This document shows, one piece after another, positions 1 to 9,641 of a stretch of DNA of 41,239 nt (the stretch's first letter is position 1; each line of letters starts with the position of its first letter). A program made the translations under genes and the position numbers. The notes beneath the pieces were generated by a model. The model had not been told where the DNA came from, did not search any database, and worked only from the letters and a program-made list of their open reading frames with translations. Source of the stretch: Thermoplasmata archaeon (GTDB lineage: Archaea; Thermoplasmatota; Thermoplasmata; Sysuiplasmatales; Sysuiplasmataceae); the NCBI GenBank assembly GCA_021817225.1, contig JAKAVR010000013.1, positions 1-41,239 on the forward strand, in the 5' to 3' direction.

Positions 1-533
1 GCCTGCACTTCGCTCAGTATATGCGATGAAAGGAGAACGGAGGCGCCGTCTTTCCTGAGGGTGGCGGCCAGTTCACTGACGTAATGGATGCCCTCCGGAT
101 CCAAACCGTTGAGTGCCTCGTCAAGAAGGAAATTCTGCGGGGGGTTTACCAGTGCGACAGCGAGGGCAAACCTCTTCCTCATCCCCTGGGAATAGGACCT
201 GACCTTGTTCCGCTCGCAGTTTGCAAGGCCCACTCTGGCAAGCAGTTCCCCGCACTCCGACGCCGTCATGCTGGCAGATGGCACAAAGCCGCTGTAGTAT
301 TGAAGGAGCTGAAGCCTCCTTCTTCTCCCTGACTATGTCCCTGCCGTCAATGACACCGTCCCGGATGAAGGGAGAAGAACACCAGCCCCTGTCTTGATTG
401 TAGTTGTCTTGCCTGCGCCGTTCAGCCCGACGAAAACGATTATCACGCCCTTCCCCATGGTGAGGCTAACGTCGCTGACAGCGGGCGTCCCGTGCCTGGA
501 GTAGGACTTGGTTAGGCCAATCGCCTCAATCAT
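1..533 (-). pseudogene. ABC transporter ATP-binding protein, frameshifted, truncated by window edge
   Basis: Minus strand reads MIEAIGLTKSYSRHGTPAVSDVSL..VGLNGAGKTTTIKT (Walker A), then in other frames LQLLQYYSGFVPSASMTASE..VRSYSQGMRKRFALAVALVNPPQNFLLDEALNGLDPEG (signature and Walker B) ..SVLLSSHILSEVQ. At least two single-base frame changes near 315 and 345. Confidence 0.8.
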
Positions 534-597
534 GCACTTTCCCTCCCTGTTGCCTATTCCTGCCTGTAACATAAAATTGACCATTCTGGCAGGCATG

Positions 598-698
598 TGG
601 CGCGAGGAGGGGGATTTGAACCCCCGAGTCCTTTCGGACAATGGATGTTTGCACACTGTTTAGCAATCCATCGCCTTGCCGGGCTGGGCCATCCTCGC
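598..698 (-). tRNA. tRNA-Ser(GCT) with a 14-nt intron; CCA encoded
   Basis: Reverse complement GCGAGGA..TCCTCGC acceptor, T-arm GGGGG-TTCAAAT-CCCCC, variable arm GTCC-GAAA-GGAC, anticodon stem ATGGA/TCCAT around loop TTGCTAA with a 14-nt insertion (about 646-659); G discriminator followed by CCA. Confidence 0.9.
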
Positions 699-743
699 CC
701 GAAGCTGCATCAATGCTGTACCGTTAATAAATCTGTTGAGCGC

Positions 744-1664
744 CTAACTTACCTCAAGTACTTCAGCGCCCTTCCCGGGCTTCGTGACATATGCCTGCGA
801 CTTCAAGCCGGCAGACTTGAATGCACTTTCCATCGACTTTGCTATGTCCTTTGAACCGCCGTTGGATATGGCAAAAACAGCTGGTCCTGCACCTGAGATT
901 GAAACCCCGAGCGCGCCCGCCTCGGTGGCCGCCTTCTGGACCTTGTCGTATCCTGGTATGAGCGGTCTCCTGTATGGGAGCACAAGCTCGTCCCTCAGGT
1001 ACTTCCCGACGGCAGCACTGTCGCGCCGCATCATTGCGTAAACCATTGAAGAACTCAGTGATATGTTTCCGACCGCCGTCTCGATCGGGACAGCCTTCGG
1101 TATTATTGCCCTTGACCGCCTTGTTTCAAGGACCATGTCCGGCAGTGCGACGACGACCTCGAAATCAGGCAGCTGGTCCGGCGGGATTGAAAGCACTTCG
1201 ACGGGAGAACGTGAGGCAACGATGGTGAATCCGCCTATCAGGGATGCGGCAACATTGTCTATGTGCGCCGTGCCGCTGGCCATCTTCTCGCCGAGCGACG
1301 ATGCCTGAATTATCTCATCGTCCTTGGCGCTGTAATCCATTGCAACTGCCATGGCAAGCGCTGCTCCGACGGAGGACGCGGCGCTGCTGCCTATTCCGCT
1401 TCCTGGCCTAATGCCCTTGATGATCTTCATGTGGAACGGGGCGTTGACCCTGTTCTTCCATGCAATTGAATTCGCGGCCGCAAACGCAGCGTTCTTCTTT
1501 GTCGGTATTGAATAGTCTGGGACTGTTTCAATTTGCGTCTCGTACACGTCAAGGCTCAGCTCAATTGTGTCCCTTGGCTGGTCAAGCGCAAGTCCGAACG
1601 TGTCGAAGCCAGGCCCGAAATTTGCTATGGTCGCTGGGGCGGTCACCTTAACAAATGATTTCAA
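744..1664 (-). CDS. thrB: Homoserine kinase (GHMP kinase family)
   Basis: MKSFVKVTAPATIANFGPGFDTFGLAL and RPGSGIGSSAASSVGAALAM GHMP motif. Confidence 0.92.
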   Translation of the reverse strand: MKSFVKVTAPATIANFGPGFDTFGLALDQPRDTIELSLDVYETQIETVPDYSIPTKKNAAFAAANSIAWKNRVNAPFHMKIIKGIRPGSGIGSSAASSVGAALAMAVAMDYSAKDDEIIQASSLGEKMASGTAHIDNVAASLIGGFTIVASRSPVEVLSIPPDQLPDFEVVVALPDMVLETRRSRAIIPKAVPIETAVGNISLSSSMVYAMMRRDSAAVGKYLRDELVLPYRRPLIPGYDKVQKAATEAGALGVSISGAGPAVFAISNGGSKDIAKSMESAFKSAGLKSQAYVTKPGKGAEVLEVS

Positions 1665-1742
1665 GGGTTATCACCCCGGAGCAGAAGGCATGAGATATGG
1701 ATTGTCGTGCGATCAATTTAACGGTTCGCCCCCGGGCCGTGT

Positions 1743-2078
1743 TCAGCTGCGAAGAACAATCTCTATGTTCACGCCGTCCGGCACCTGTATCCTCATGAGC
1801 TGCCTGAGGGCCCTGTCATCCTCTGCGTCCATGTCTATCATCCTCTTGTGGACGCGCATTTCCCACCTGTCCCATGTGGCGCTGCCCTCGCCGTCAGGGC
1901 TCTTCCTGACAGGCACCACCATGTGTTTGGTGGGCAAGGGCACGGGACCCTTCATGTTCACTCCTGTCTTCTGGGCAATCTGTTTGATCTGGCTGCAGAC
2001 AGAGTCGATCTTCCGGGGGTCAGTGCCGCTGAGCGATATTCTAGCCTTCTGTGCCACTTCGTCCACCACTTGACTCAC
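1743..2078 (-). CDS. rpsJ: 30S ribosomal protein S10
   Basis: GTG start overlapping the tuf stop (GTGA); [61 protein letters not shown]. Confidence 0.95.
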   Translation of the reverse strand: MSQVVDEVAQKARISLSGTDPRKIDSVCSQIKQIAQKTGVNMKGPVPLPTKHMVVPVRKSPDGEGSATWDRWEMRVHKRMIDMDAEDDRALRQLMRIQVPDGVNIEIVLRS

Positions 2079-3352
2079 GCGGTTCTCTTCTCGACTTCGA
2101 CGCAAACACCGGCCGCCACTGTCTGGCCCATGTCCCTGATTGCGAACCTGCCCAGCTGTGGGAACTCAGAAGCCTTCTCGATAACCATGGGTTTTGTCGG
2201 CTCTATCTTGACGAACGCGACGTCGCCTGTCTTCAGGAACTGCGGCTTGTCTTCCTTGACACCGCCTGTGCCAGGGTCGATCTTCTTCTGCAGTTCGGTG
2301 AATGTGCATGCGATCTGGGATGTGTGGCAGTGGAAGACTGGCGTATAGCCTATCGTTATGACGCTTGGATGGTTGAGAACTGCGATCTGTCCGACGAATG
2401 ACTTGGCCACCGTCGGGACGGAGTCGACTGGCCCCGCGACATCTCCTCTCTTGATGTCTGTCTTGGCGAGACCGCGGACGTTGAAACCGACGTTGTCTCC
2501 CGGGTACGCTGCCTCCATTGGCTCGTGGTGCATTTCGATTGACTTGACCTCACCTGTCTTGTTGGCAGGCATGAAAACTATCTTCATATCCTTCTTCAGG
2601 ATACCCGTCTCGACCCTTCCCACTGGCACAGTCCCTATGCCCGTGATGGTGTAGACATCCTGTATCGGCAGCCTGAGCGGCTTGTCGGTGACCTTGGGGG
2701 GCTCCTTCAGCTTGTCAAGTGTCTGGAGAAGCGTGTCGCCCTTGTACCAGGGAAGGTTGGCGGATGCTTCTGTCGTGTTGTCGCCCTTGTAGGCGCTGAC
2801 CGGTATGAACGGCACTTCTTCCACCTTGTACCTTACAGACTTCAGAAGGTCTGTAACGGCCTTCTTCGTCTTCTCGAATGCTTCCTGTGAAAACGGCGGC
2901 TGCGTGGAATCCATCTTGTTTACCGCCACGACCAGCTGGGTGACACCGAGCGTCCTTGCCAGGAAAACGTGTTCCTTCGTCTGCGCCTCCGGGCCCTTGC
3001 CCGCGTCAACGACAAGAACGGCAGCATCGGCCTGGCTTGTCCCAGTGATCATGTTCTTGACGAAGTCCCTGTGTCCCGGAGCATCGATGATTGTGAAATA
3101 GTACTTCTGCGTGTCAAATCGCCTGTGTGAAACGTCGATGGTGACACCCCTTTCACGTTCTTCCTTGAGGTTGTCCATGACCCACGCAAATTCGAACGTG
3201 GCCTTACCTTTCTCCTCCGCTTCCTTCTTGTACTTCTCGATCAAATACTGGTCAATGCTCTTTGTATTGTACAGCATTCTTCCGACAAGTGTTGACTTTC
3301 CATGGTCGACATGACCGATGAAGACTAAGTTGAGATGTGGTTTGTTAGCCAT
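2075..3352 (-). CDS. tuf: Translation elongation factor EF-1 alpha
   Basis: [28 protein letters not shown]..; complete GTPase and C-terminal domains. Confidence 0.97.
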   Translation of the reverse strand: MANKPHLNLVFIGHVDHGKSTLVGRMLYNTKSIDQYLIEKYKKEAEEKGKATFEFAWVMDNLKEERERGVTIDVSHRRFDTQKYYFTIIDAPGHRDFVKNMITGTSQADAAVLVVDAGKGPEAQTKEHVFLARTLGVTQLVVAVNKMDSTQPPFSQEAFEKTKKAVTDLLKSVRYKVEEVPFIPVSAYKGDNTTEASANLPWYKGDTLLQTLDKLKEPPKVTDKPLRLPIQDVYTITGIGTVPVGRVETGILKKDMKIVFMPANKTGEVKSIEMHHEPMEAAYPGDNVGFNVRGLAKTDIKRGDVAGPVDSVPTVAKSFVGQIAVLNHPSVITIGYTPVFHCHTSQIACTFTELQKKIDPGTGGVKEDKPQFLKTGDVAFVKIEPTKPMVIEKASEFPQLGRFAIRDMGQTVAAGVCVEVEKRTA

Positions 3353-3394
3353 TCTAAACACTCTCTTTTATAGGCAATTCTCTAATCAATCACG

Positions 3395-3420
3395 GTCATG
3401 TATATAATTATTTCATCTTT
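3395..3420 (-). promoter_or_regulatory. Putative TATA-box region for tuf
   Basis: On the minus strand, AATAATTATATACATGA lies about 45-60 nt upstream of the tuf ATG, consistent with tuf having its own promoter. Confidence 0.4.
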
Positions 3421-3552
3421 GAACGCTGCACTGCCAGAAACGAACTGAAACTCCATTGCCGCCATGTCCCGCAGTGGACTGCCGGCACTTTACCGACATT
3501 TTATTAAGTTACTTTCCGTCACGAGTCGGCTGACTGCCCGGCGGACTATAGG

Positions 3553-4134
3553 ATGTACCCCTTCTATTCGCTCCTGTTTGGCATGGCGCTCGGTTTCTCA
3601 CTGACGGTGCCGCCAGGGCCAATGAATGCGTTGATAGCCTCCGAATCCGTAGTGTCGGTCAGGAAGGGGATTGTGACAGGTGCCGGCGCCATGAGCGCAG
3701 ACCTCATCCTGGGCATAACAGTCTATCTGGTGCGTGCCACTGTCCTGGTCGGAGGCTACGTCTGGGCCATCTACCTGCTCGGAACAGCCGTTGTGGCATA
3801 CATGGGCCTTGACATGTTGAGGAGCAGAAAGAAAAAGCATGCGGCGACGGCCGGCGGGAGGACATACGTCAGGGCTCTTGTCACGGGCATTACGAATCCG
3901 TTCCAGATTCTCTGGTGGCTCACCGCAGGGCTGGCCTTCGCCTACCTGGGCGGCATACTGCTTTTTGCCGGCCTTTTTGCAGCGATAGCCGTCTGGATAG
4001 TGGTATTTCCGCTGGCACTGCACGAAGGGACCAGAAGGCGGGGGAACCTTGCCGGGATCGTGTCGATTGTCTCGGCATGCCTGATGTTCGCCTTTGCAGC
4101 CTACTTCGCTTATATGGCCGCCGTCTCAGTCTGA
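3553..4134 (+). CDS. LysE/RhtB-family amino acid exporter-like membrane protein
   Basis: LLFGMALGFSLTVPPGPMNALIASESV..; multi-TM; ALVTGITNPFQILWWLTAGL pattern. Confidence 0.8.
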   Translation: MYPFYSLLFGMALGFSLTVPPGPMNALIASESVVSVRKGIVTGAGAMSADLILGITVYLVRATVLVGGYVWAIYLLGTAVVAYMGLDMLRSRKKKHAATAGGRTYVRALVTGITNPFQILWWLTAGLAFAYLGGILLFAGLFAAIAVWIVVFPLALHEGTRRRGNLAGIVSIVSACLMFAFAAYFAYMAAVSV

Positions 4135-7100
4135 GTAGTAGTTCGCCTCGTACGGCTGCGGGTTCAGGCCCTTCCTCTTCCTTATCTCCGGCACAACCTT
4201 GTCGGCGATTTCCTTCGGGACCTTTTCGTAGCCTGCGTTTTCTGTTGACCAGAGGGCACGCCCCTGCGTCGCGCTCCTGATAGCGCTTGCAAAACCGAAC
4301 ATCTCCGCGACGGGTGCCTTTGCCTCTATGACGGTGTTTTCGCCTTCCTGCCTCATGTCTGCTATGACGCCGCGCCTCTGCTGCAGTTCCCTTATTGCAT
4401 CACCCATGACGTCCGGCGGGACGTTGATATATATCTTCTGGACCGGTTCGTAAAGGACCCTTCCAGCAACGGCCATCGCGCCGTAGATTGCAGAACGGGC
4501 AGCCGGAATGACCTGGGCAGGACCGCGGTGTATGCTGTCCTCATGGAGCTTCGCATCCACGATCTTCGCCTTGACATGCATGCATCTTTCCTGCGCCAGA
4601 GGTCCGAGGCGCATTGCCTCCTCGAACGCCTGCTTGCACAGTTCCATTGTTTCGAAGAGGTACTGGATACCTTTCGTGTAGTCGATGAAGACATTATTGT
4701 CCACGAACATCTGCACGCCCCTGGCCTCATCCCTTTCCATGCCAAGGTCCTGCAGCTTCTTTGCTAGCGCCTTCGAATCCTTTATCCTGCCCTCGGTCTT
4801 GATCTCGCCCTCGGCTATCGCCTTGACAACGCTTTCCTCGAGAGGCTCGACCTCCAGGTAGAAACGGTTGTGCTTGTTTGGCGACTTTCCTTCAAACGGG
4901 CCGCCCTTGCCCTCCACGCTCTCCCTGTAAACCACTATAGGCTTGGACGCATTGATCTCTGTCTTGTAATCGTTTATTATGCGGTACTGGGTGACATCGA
5001 GGTGAAGCTCACCCATCCCGCTAAGAAGGTGCTCGCCCGTCTCCGAGTTGATTTCGACGCTGATGGAGGGGTCTGCCTTTGCAATTGACCTCAGAACTTC
5101 GATGAGCTTGGGCAGATCCTTCATCTGCTTTGCCTCTATCGCAACAGTCACGACAGGCTCACTGTAGTGCACCATCTTTTCGAATGGTTCAGTGCCCTGC
5201 ACCGAGCTGACTGTTGAACCGGCAATGGCGTCCTTGAGCCCGGTGACAGCGACTATGTTTCCTGCCTCCGCTTCCTCGACCGGTATCCTGTCTGCCCCTA
5301 CGGACAGCGCCACAGTCTGGACCCTGTTGGAGTTGGGCATCCCTGAAATATAGAGTTCCATTCCGCGCCTCAGTTTTCCCGAAAACAGCCTGCCCACGGC
5401 AACCTCACCGGCGTGGGGGTCAATTATGATCTTTGTTACCATGAAGACTGTCTGGCCGTTGCGGTCTGCGGTGAGAAGCGACTTTCCTATGTCCGACTCA
5501 AGGTCGCCCTTCCATATCGTGGGTATCCTGAGGCGCTGCGCCTCAAGCGGATTCGGATGGTTCTTTATGACCGCTTCCAAAACAACCTTGTGTAGAGGTA
5601 TCTTCTGTGCGAGCACCTTCTGCTCGTTGTCCTTCAGGTGTTTGTATATCTCGGGGAATGTTATTCCTGTCTTCTTCATGTATGATGCAGATATGGCCCA
5701 GTTGTTGTAGGCGCTGCCGAAAAGGACGGTGTCGTCCTCCACCTTGACACCCCACTGCTTCTTCAGCCCCTCCGGGGCCGCTGCCGAGATCCTCTTGTTG
5801 ACATCGTTTATGATCGCTATGAAACGCCTCTGCATGTCCTCCGGCGTCACCTTCAGTTCGTTGATGAGCCTGTCTACCTTGTTGATGAAGAGCATCGGCC
5901 TGACCCTTTCCTTCATCGCCTGTCTTATGACGGTCTCCGTCTGAGGCATTACCTGCTCAACAGCATCGACGAGAATGAGCACTCCGTCAATTGCCCTCAT
6001 TGCCCTTGTGACATCGCCGCCGAAATCGACATGTCCCGGAGTGTCGATGAGGTTGATGAGGTAATCCTGTCCTTCGATGGACTCGACCATTGATGCGTTG
6101 GCTGCATTGATTGTGATTCCGCGCGCCTGCTCCTGTTCGTCGAAGTCGAGAAGGAGCTGCTTCCCTGCCAGCTCTTCGCTCATCATGCCCGCTCCGGCTA
6201 TCAGGTTGTCGCTGAGAGTGGTGTTGTGTACAATCAGGCCGTTGACAAGCAGATTGTGAACATCCTCGACGCTGAAGTCATAAACATACTCCTCAAAAGC
6301 GGATGATATGCTGTCCACAGGGATTGCTGTTAGTCCTGCCTCCTCGAGGCCCGAATAAAGTGCAAGTGACTGGCCCGAGCCCGGGACTTCGGATATCAAT
6401 TGTGAGATTGGGGCAGAGGGATTGCCTGCAGTGCCATCCACCCAGCTGCGGAGCAGAAACATGTCGTCCGCGACTGACCGCTCGTCACCGGGCTCATAGT
6501 GAAGCCTGATGCCAAAGCGGAGCATGGACAGTGCCAATGTACCGTAGCCCCGGACCGTAGAGAGATTGCATCCGCTGCTCTGCATTGATGAATTTACCGC
6601 TGCAATGAAACGCCTTACCGATTTCTCGTCAAGCCGTGCAAGGAGGCCCGCGCTTTCGCTGTTTCCGAGAAGAATCTCCACCGCCGTTCTTGCCTCGTCC
6701 CCGCCCTTTCCAGTGACTGCGTATACAGCCGCATCCTCGAGCAGAGAATCGCTGGCTGAGCCTGATGCAGGCTGCCTGAACTCATCGTCGGCCGCCACCT
6801 CGCTGTCCAGTATTTCCACGCGGACCGGGACAAGGAGCAGGTCGCCTTTCCTCAGATCTGACGAGCGGACATCGGAAATGCCCTTTTCCCTGATAACAAC
6901 GAACTTGTGCTCAGGCGTGACCGTGACGGAGGGTCCCTGCATTGGCTTGATGCGCAGCAGGGGTGAATCATTCCTCAGCTTCCACACGTGGGTTATCCTG
7001 CGCCTCGAAAGGCTCAGCGAGCTGCTGTCTAGCGACAGTGTGTAGTCGCTACCGTCGGAGCGGTAGACCGTCTGGTCGCCGTCAGCCAGCATGGGTACGC

Positions 7101-7281
7101 CGTTCGCATGCATCGAATAGAGTGCCCCGGCCGAAATCCAGGTACCGTTCACAAAAACCATCGAATCTGCTGTCATGCATTTGCCATGGTCGATATGGGC
7201 AGCGGTACCGATGTTCCTGATGAACTTCGGGTTGCTCATGATCGCCGTGGCCCTGGCAATATTGTCTTCCTTTCTTCCCAA
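4126..7281 (-). CDS. fusA: Translation elongation factor EF-2 precursor containing an intein
   Basis: N-extein MGRKEDNIARATAIMSNPKFIRNIGTAAHIDHGK; C-extein TTLSDNLIAGAGMMSEELAGKQLLLDFDEQEQARGITINAAN..; diphthamide-loop LHEDSIHRGPAQVIPAARSAI near the C-terminus; about 732 aa after intein removal. Confidence 0.97.
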   Translation of the reverse strand: MGRKEDNIARATAIMSNPKFIRNIGTAAHIDHGKCMTADSMVFVNGTWISAGALYSMHANGVPMLADGDQTVYRSDGSDYTLSLDSSSLSLSRRRITHVWKLRNDSPLLRIKPMQGPSVTVTPEHKFVVIREKGISDVRSSDLRKGDLLLVPVRVEILDSEVAADDEFRQPASGSASDSLLEDAAVYAVTGKGGDEARTAVEILLGNSESAGLLARLDEKSVRRFIAAVNSSMQSSGCNLSTVRGYGTLALSMLRFGIRLHYEPGDERSVADDMFLLRSWVDGTAGNPSAPISQLISEVPGSGQSLALYSGLEEAGLTAIPVDSISSAFEEYVYDFSVEDVHNLLVNGLIVHNTTLSDNLIAGAGMMSEELAGKQLLLDFDEQEQARGITINAANASMVESIEGQDYLINLIDTPGHVDFGGDVTRAMRAIDGVLILVDAVEQVMPQTETVIRQAMKERVRPMLFINKVDRLINELKVTPEDMQRRFIAIINDVNKRISAAAPEGLKKQWGVKVEDDTVLFGSAYNNWAISASYMKKTGITFPEIYKHLKDNEQKVLAQKIPLHKVVLEAVIKNHPNPLEAQRLRIPTIWKGDLESDIGKSLLTADRNGQTVFMVTKIIIDPHAGEVAVGRLFSGKLRRGMELYISGMPNSNRVQTVALSVGADRIPVEEAEAGNIVAVTGLKDAIAGSTVSSVQGTEPFEKMVHYSEPVVTVAIEAKQMKDLPKLIEVLRSIAKADPSISVEINSETGEHLLSGMGELHLDVTQYRIINDYKTEINASKPIVVYRESVEGKGGPFEGKSPNKHNRFYLEVEPLEESVVKAIAEGEIKTEGRIKDSKALAKKLQDLGMERDEARGVQMFVDNNVFIDYTKGIQYLFETMELCKQAFEEAMRLGPLAQERCMHVKAKIVDAKLHEDSIHRGPAQVIPAARSAIYGAMAVAGRVLYEPVQKIYINVPPDVMGDAIRELQQRRGVIADMRQEGENTVIEAKAPVAEMFGFASAIRSATQGRALWSTENAGYEKVPKEIADKVVPEIRKRKGLNPQPYEANYYSD
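6223..7179 (-). mobile_element. Intein (319 aa) inserted in the EF-2 P-loop, between Lys and Thr of HGKT
   Basis: Starts Cys (CMTADSMVFVNGTWISAGAL, block A); block B VTVTPEHKFVV (TxxH); block F/G YVYDFSVEDVHNLLVNGLIVHN followed by Thr+1. The exteins rejoin to AHIDHGKTTLSDNL. No intact LAGLIDADG motif seen. Confidence 0.95.
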
Positions 7282-7300
7282 TTCAATCGCCTTTCAAGAA

Positions 7301-7957
7301 TCAACGCGCGGACATAGCCACTCTTTCAATTTCATCCCGCTTGGAAACAGCTGCGCTTGTCATGTCACCGTTGGCTGCGAGCGTTATTTCATCCGCCAGG
7401 CACTGGGCGATGGGCTTGGTGGATCCATGGGAGGATGCCACTGCCCCCTGAGTTATGTAGCGCAGTGCGAGGTCGAGCCTCCTTGAAGAAGAAACGTCGA
7501 CCGCCTTGGGGACGGATATTCCGCCGAACTGCAGCCTCGTGATTTCTTCCCTGGGAGCAGCATGCTCGATGGCGGACACAAGAAGCTGGACAGGGTTCTT
7601 GTTTGTCTTTTTCTTCATCAATGCGAATGCATCCTCGACTACCTTCAATGCCTTGTTCTTCTTGCCTGTGAAGGCGCCGGAGCGCATCATCTGGTTTGTA
7701 AGCCTTTCGACAATGTTCACCCTGGTCTTGCCGAAATTGTGGCTTGCATGCCTTCCGGAAGAATGCGGGAGGTAGACTGGTGTGAGATTTATGTAGTTTG
7801 CAAGGCCCGGATCGGAGATTGTCACCTCCGACAAATCGTACCTGCCGAAAAGGAGTGCGTTGTAGAGGAGCACATGTTCCTGCTCCGTCTTCTCCTCCTT
7901 CGGTTCTTCTGGCTGTTCCTGCTCGTCTTCGAAGTTCTCTTCTGGCATATTGCTCAC
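7301..7957 (-). CDS. rpsG: 30S ribosomal protein S7
   Basis: [51 protein letters not shown]..; str-operon position. Confidence 0.95.
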   Translation of the reverse strand: MSNMPEENFEDEQEQPEEPKEEKTEQEHVLLYNALLFGRYDLSEVTISDPGLANYINLTPVYLPHSSGRHASHNFGKTRVNIVERLTNQMMRSGAFTGKKNKALKVVEDAFALMKKKTNKNPVQLLVSAIEHAAPREEITRLQFGGISVPKAVDVSSSRRLDLALRYITQGAVASSHGSTKPIAQCLADEITLAANGDMTSAAVSKRDEIERVAMSAR

Positions 7958-8382
7958 CTGACCGGTTTCTCCTTCCGGCCCCTGACAAGTTCATTCAGCG
8001 ATACGTTGTTGACCTTGATTACCTTGTATCGGACGCCCGGTATGTCGCCGTAAGAACGGCCCATCCTGCCGCCGATTCCCTCCACAAGCACCTCATCGTG
8101 CTCGTCGATGAAGTTTATTGCGCCATCGCCCACCGCAAAAGCGGTGATTTGCCTTCCATTCTTGATCAGCTGGACCTTGACGCACTTCCTTATGGCAGAG
8201 TTGGGCTGCTTTGCCTCTATACCCACCTTCTCGAGCACAATGCCCCTGGCCTGGGGTGCACCCTCGAGCGGGTCGGATTTTTCCTTGAGATGGAGTATCC
8301 TCTTCTTGTATGCCCTCTCGCTCCATCTGAACTTCTGCCTGTTTCCGTTGAGCTTCCTAGCTGTATTCATTCCTCTTGCCAT
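7954..8382 (-). CDS. rpsL: 30S ribosomal protein S12
   Basis: [76 protein letters not shown]. Confidence 0.96.
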   Translation of the reverse strand: MARGMNTARKLNGNRQKFRWSERAYKKRILHLKEKSDPLEGAPQARGIVLEKVGIEAKQPNSAIRKCVKVQLIKNGRQITAFAVGDGAINFIDEHDEVLVEGIGGRMGRSYGDIPGVRYKVIKVNNVSLNELVRGRKEKPVR

Positions 8383-8570
8383 TGGGATTCCTCGAACTGG
8401 CCATGACATGAATGTGGCCGGGTCCTGCCGAAAGAACATAATGAATTATGTATCGGCGACTGTCTATATCTTCTAGCAAATTGATTTTGCATAAATAGGT
8501 TTCGCAGTCCCCGTATAGCATATCGTTGGCGGGATGGCTGCCATAATATAGCTAGGGCCGCTCCAGTCAA

Positions 8571-9206
8571 TCAATCCGTCACACTGTCCCTGTGCAATTC
8601 GTAATAGAGCTCATCAACGTATCCGTAGGATCTGAGGTAGTGGTGGCCCGTCAGCCTTCCGGCCAGCACGAATCCGTTCTTCTCCAGCACGGAGGACGAT
8701 GCCCTGTTTGGTTCCATAACCCTGGCAATAAGCTTCCTCAGGTTCAGCGTCCGGAAGGCGTAGTCAATGCCCAACCATACAGCCTCCGTTGCGTATCCCT
8801 TTCCCCAGTACTTCCTGAACAGGAGATAACCAAGCTCCGCATTCCTGCTTATTATATCGATGTCGTGGATCCCGACACTGCCGATGAGCTCGTGTTCGCC
8901 ATCAGACCGTCCCTTTCCAGCCCCTTTGTTGAGGAGGACGGCCATTACCCTCGAGCTTTCGTCTTTCCTGAGCCCGTCGTACCAGTCGTATTCGCCCTCG
9001 AGGTAGAACAGCTTGTCGGGCCTGTTGAGAAACCGCTGGACTTCGCTGTCGGCAAAATCACGGTACATCCTTGGTATTTCTTCCCTCCGATATATCCCAA
9101 GGGAGACTCTCTTACCCTTCATTACAAGGGGCCTGTCCATGGATCCGGGATGGACATATTCATAAATAATATTGCATGGAACGGACGGACGGGACGGGGG
9201 TGGCAC
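8571..9206 (-). CDS. GNAT-family (RimJ/RimL-like) N-acetyltransferase
   Basis: GKRVSLGIYRREEIPRMYRDFADSEVQRFL..GYLLFRKYWGKGYATEAVWLGIDYAF..VLEKNGFVLAGRL. Confidence 0.85.
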   Translation of the reverse strand: MPPPSRPSVPCNIIYEYVHPGSMDRPLVMKGKRVSLGIYRREEIPRMYRDFADSEVQRFLNRPDKLFYLEGEYDWYDGLRKDESSRVMAVLLNKGAGKGRSDGEHELIGSVGIHDIDIISRNAELGYLLFRKYWGKGYATEAVWLGIDYAFRTLNLRKLIARVMEPNRASSSVLEKNGFVLAGRLTGHHYLRSYGYVDELYYELHRDSVTD

Positions 9207-9218
9207 GCTGTGCAGGTG

Positions 9219-9512
9219 CTAAGGCCGGGCCTTTTTCTTCAGGACGTAGTCGAAATATGACTCCGTGGAACTCCCATATGTCCACTCTGACCTCATCGTC
9301 GTCCGCTTCTCGAATCTTCTGAGTTCGGAGAGTATTGAGCGGTTGACATCCCTGGCGCTGGTTCCTGACAGAACAGCTTCGGCTGCAATTTCATCCTTTC
9401 TCTCTGCCGAGATGGTTACCCTGCCTCCCGCGAACAGCCTTTCCACGACCGGCCTTATCTTATCCCTGTCCCTGCTCCTGATCAGGGCGCGGACGTTGAA
9501 CTTCTCAACCAC
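9219..9512 (-). CDS. Hypothetical protein (97 aa, GTG start)
   Basis: Open frame VVEKFNVRALIRSRDRDKIRPVVERLFAGGRVTISAERKDEIAAEAVLSGTS.. between two GNAT genes on the same strand. Confidence 0.55.
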   Translation of the reverse strand: MVEKFNVRALIRSRDRDKIRPVVERLFAGGRVTISAERKDEIAAEAVLSGTSARDVNRSILSELRRFEKRTTMRSEWTYGSSTESYFDYVLKKKARP

Positions 9513-9641
9513 AAGCCATTCCCATGGTGCAATACAATACAGGAACAAGAAGTTTGCAGCTTTCAGCCCGGACAAGAATTCCCGAGCCAGTCGGTGGAGG
9601 CACGCGGCAACCGGCCACCTGGTCGCACCGTCCCGGAAAGC

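Noticed and set aside
6566-7045. 159-aa plus-strand ORF over the intein
   Set aside because: Opposite strand to the in-frame intein with complete splicing motifs; low-complexity Ser/Arg product.
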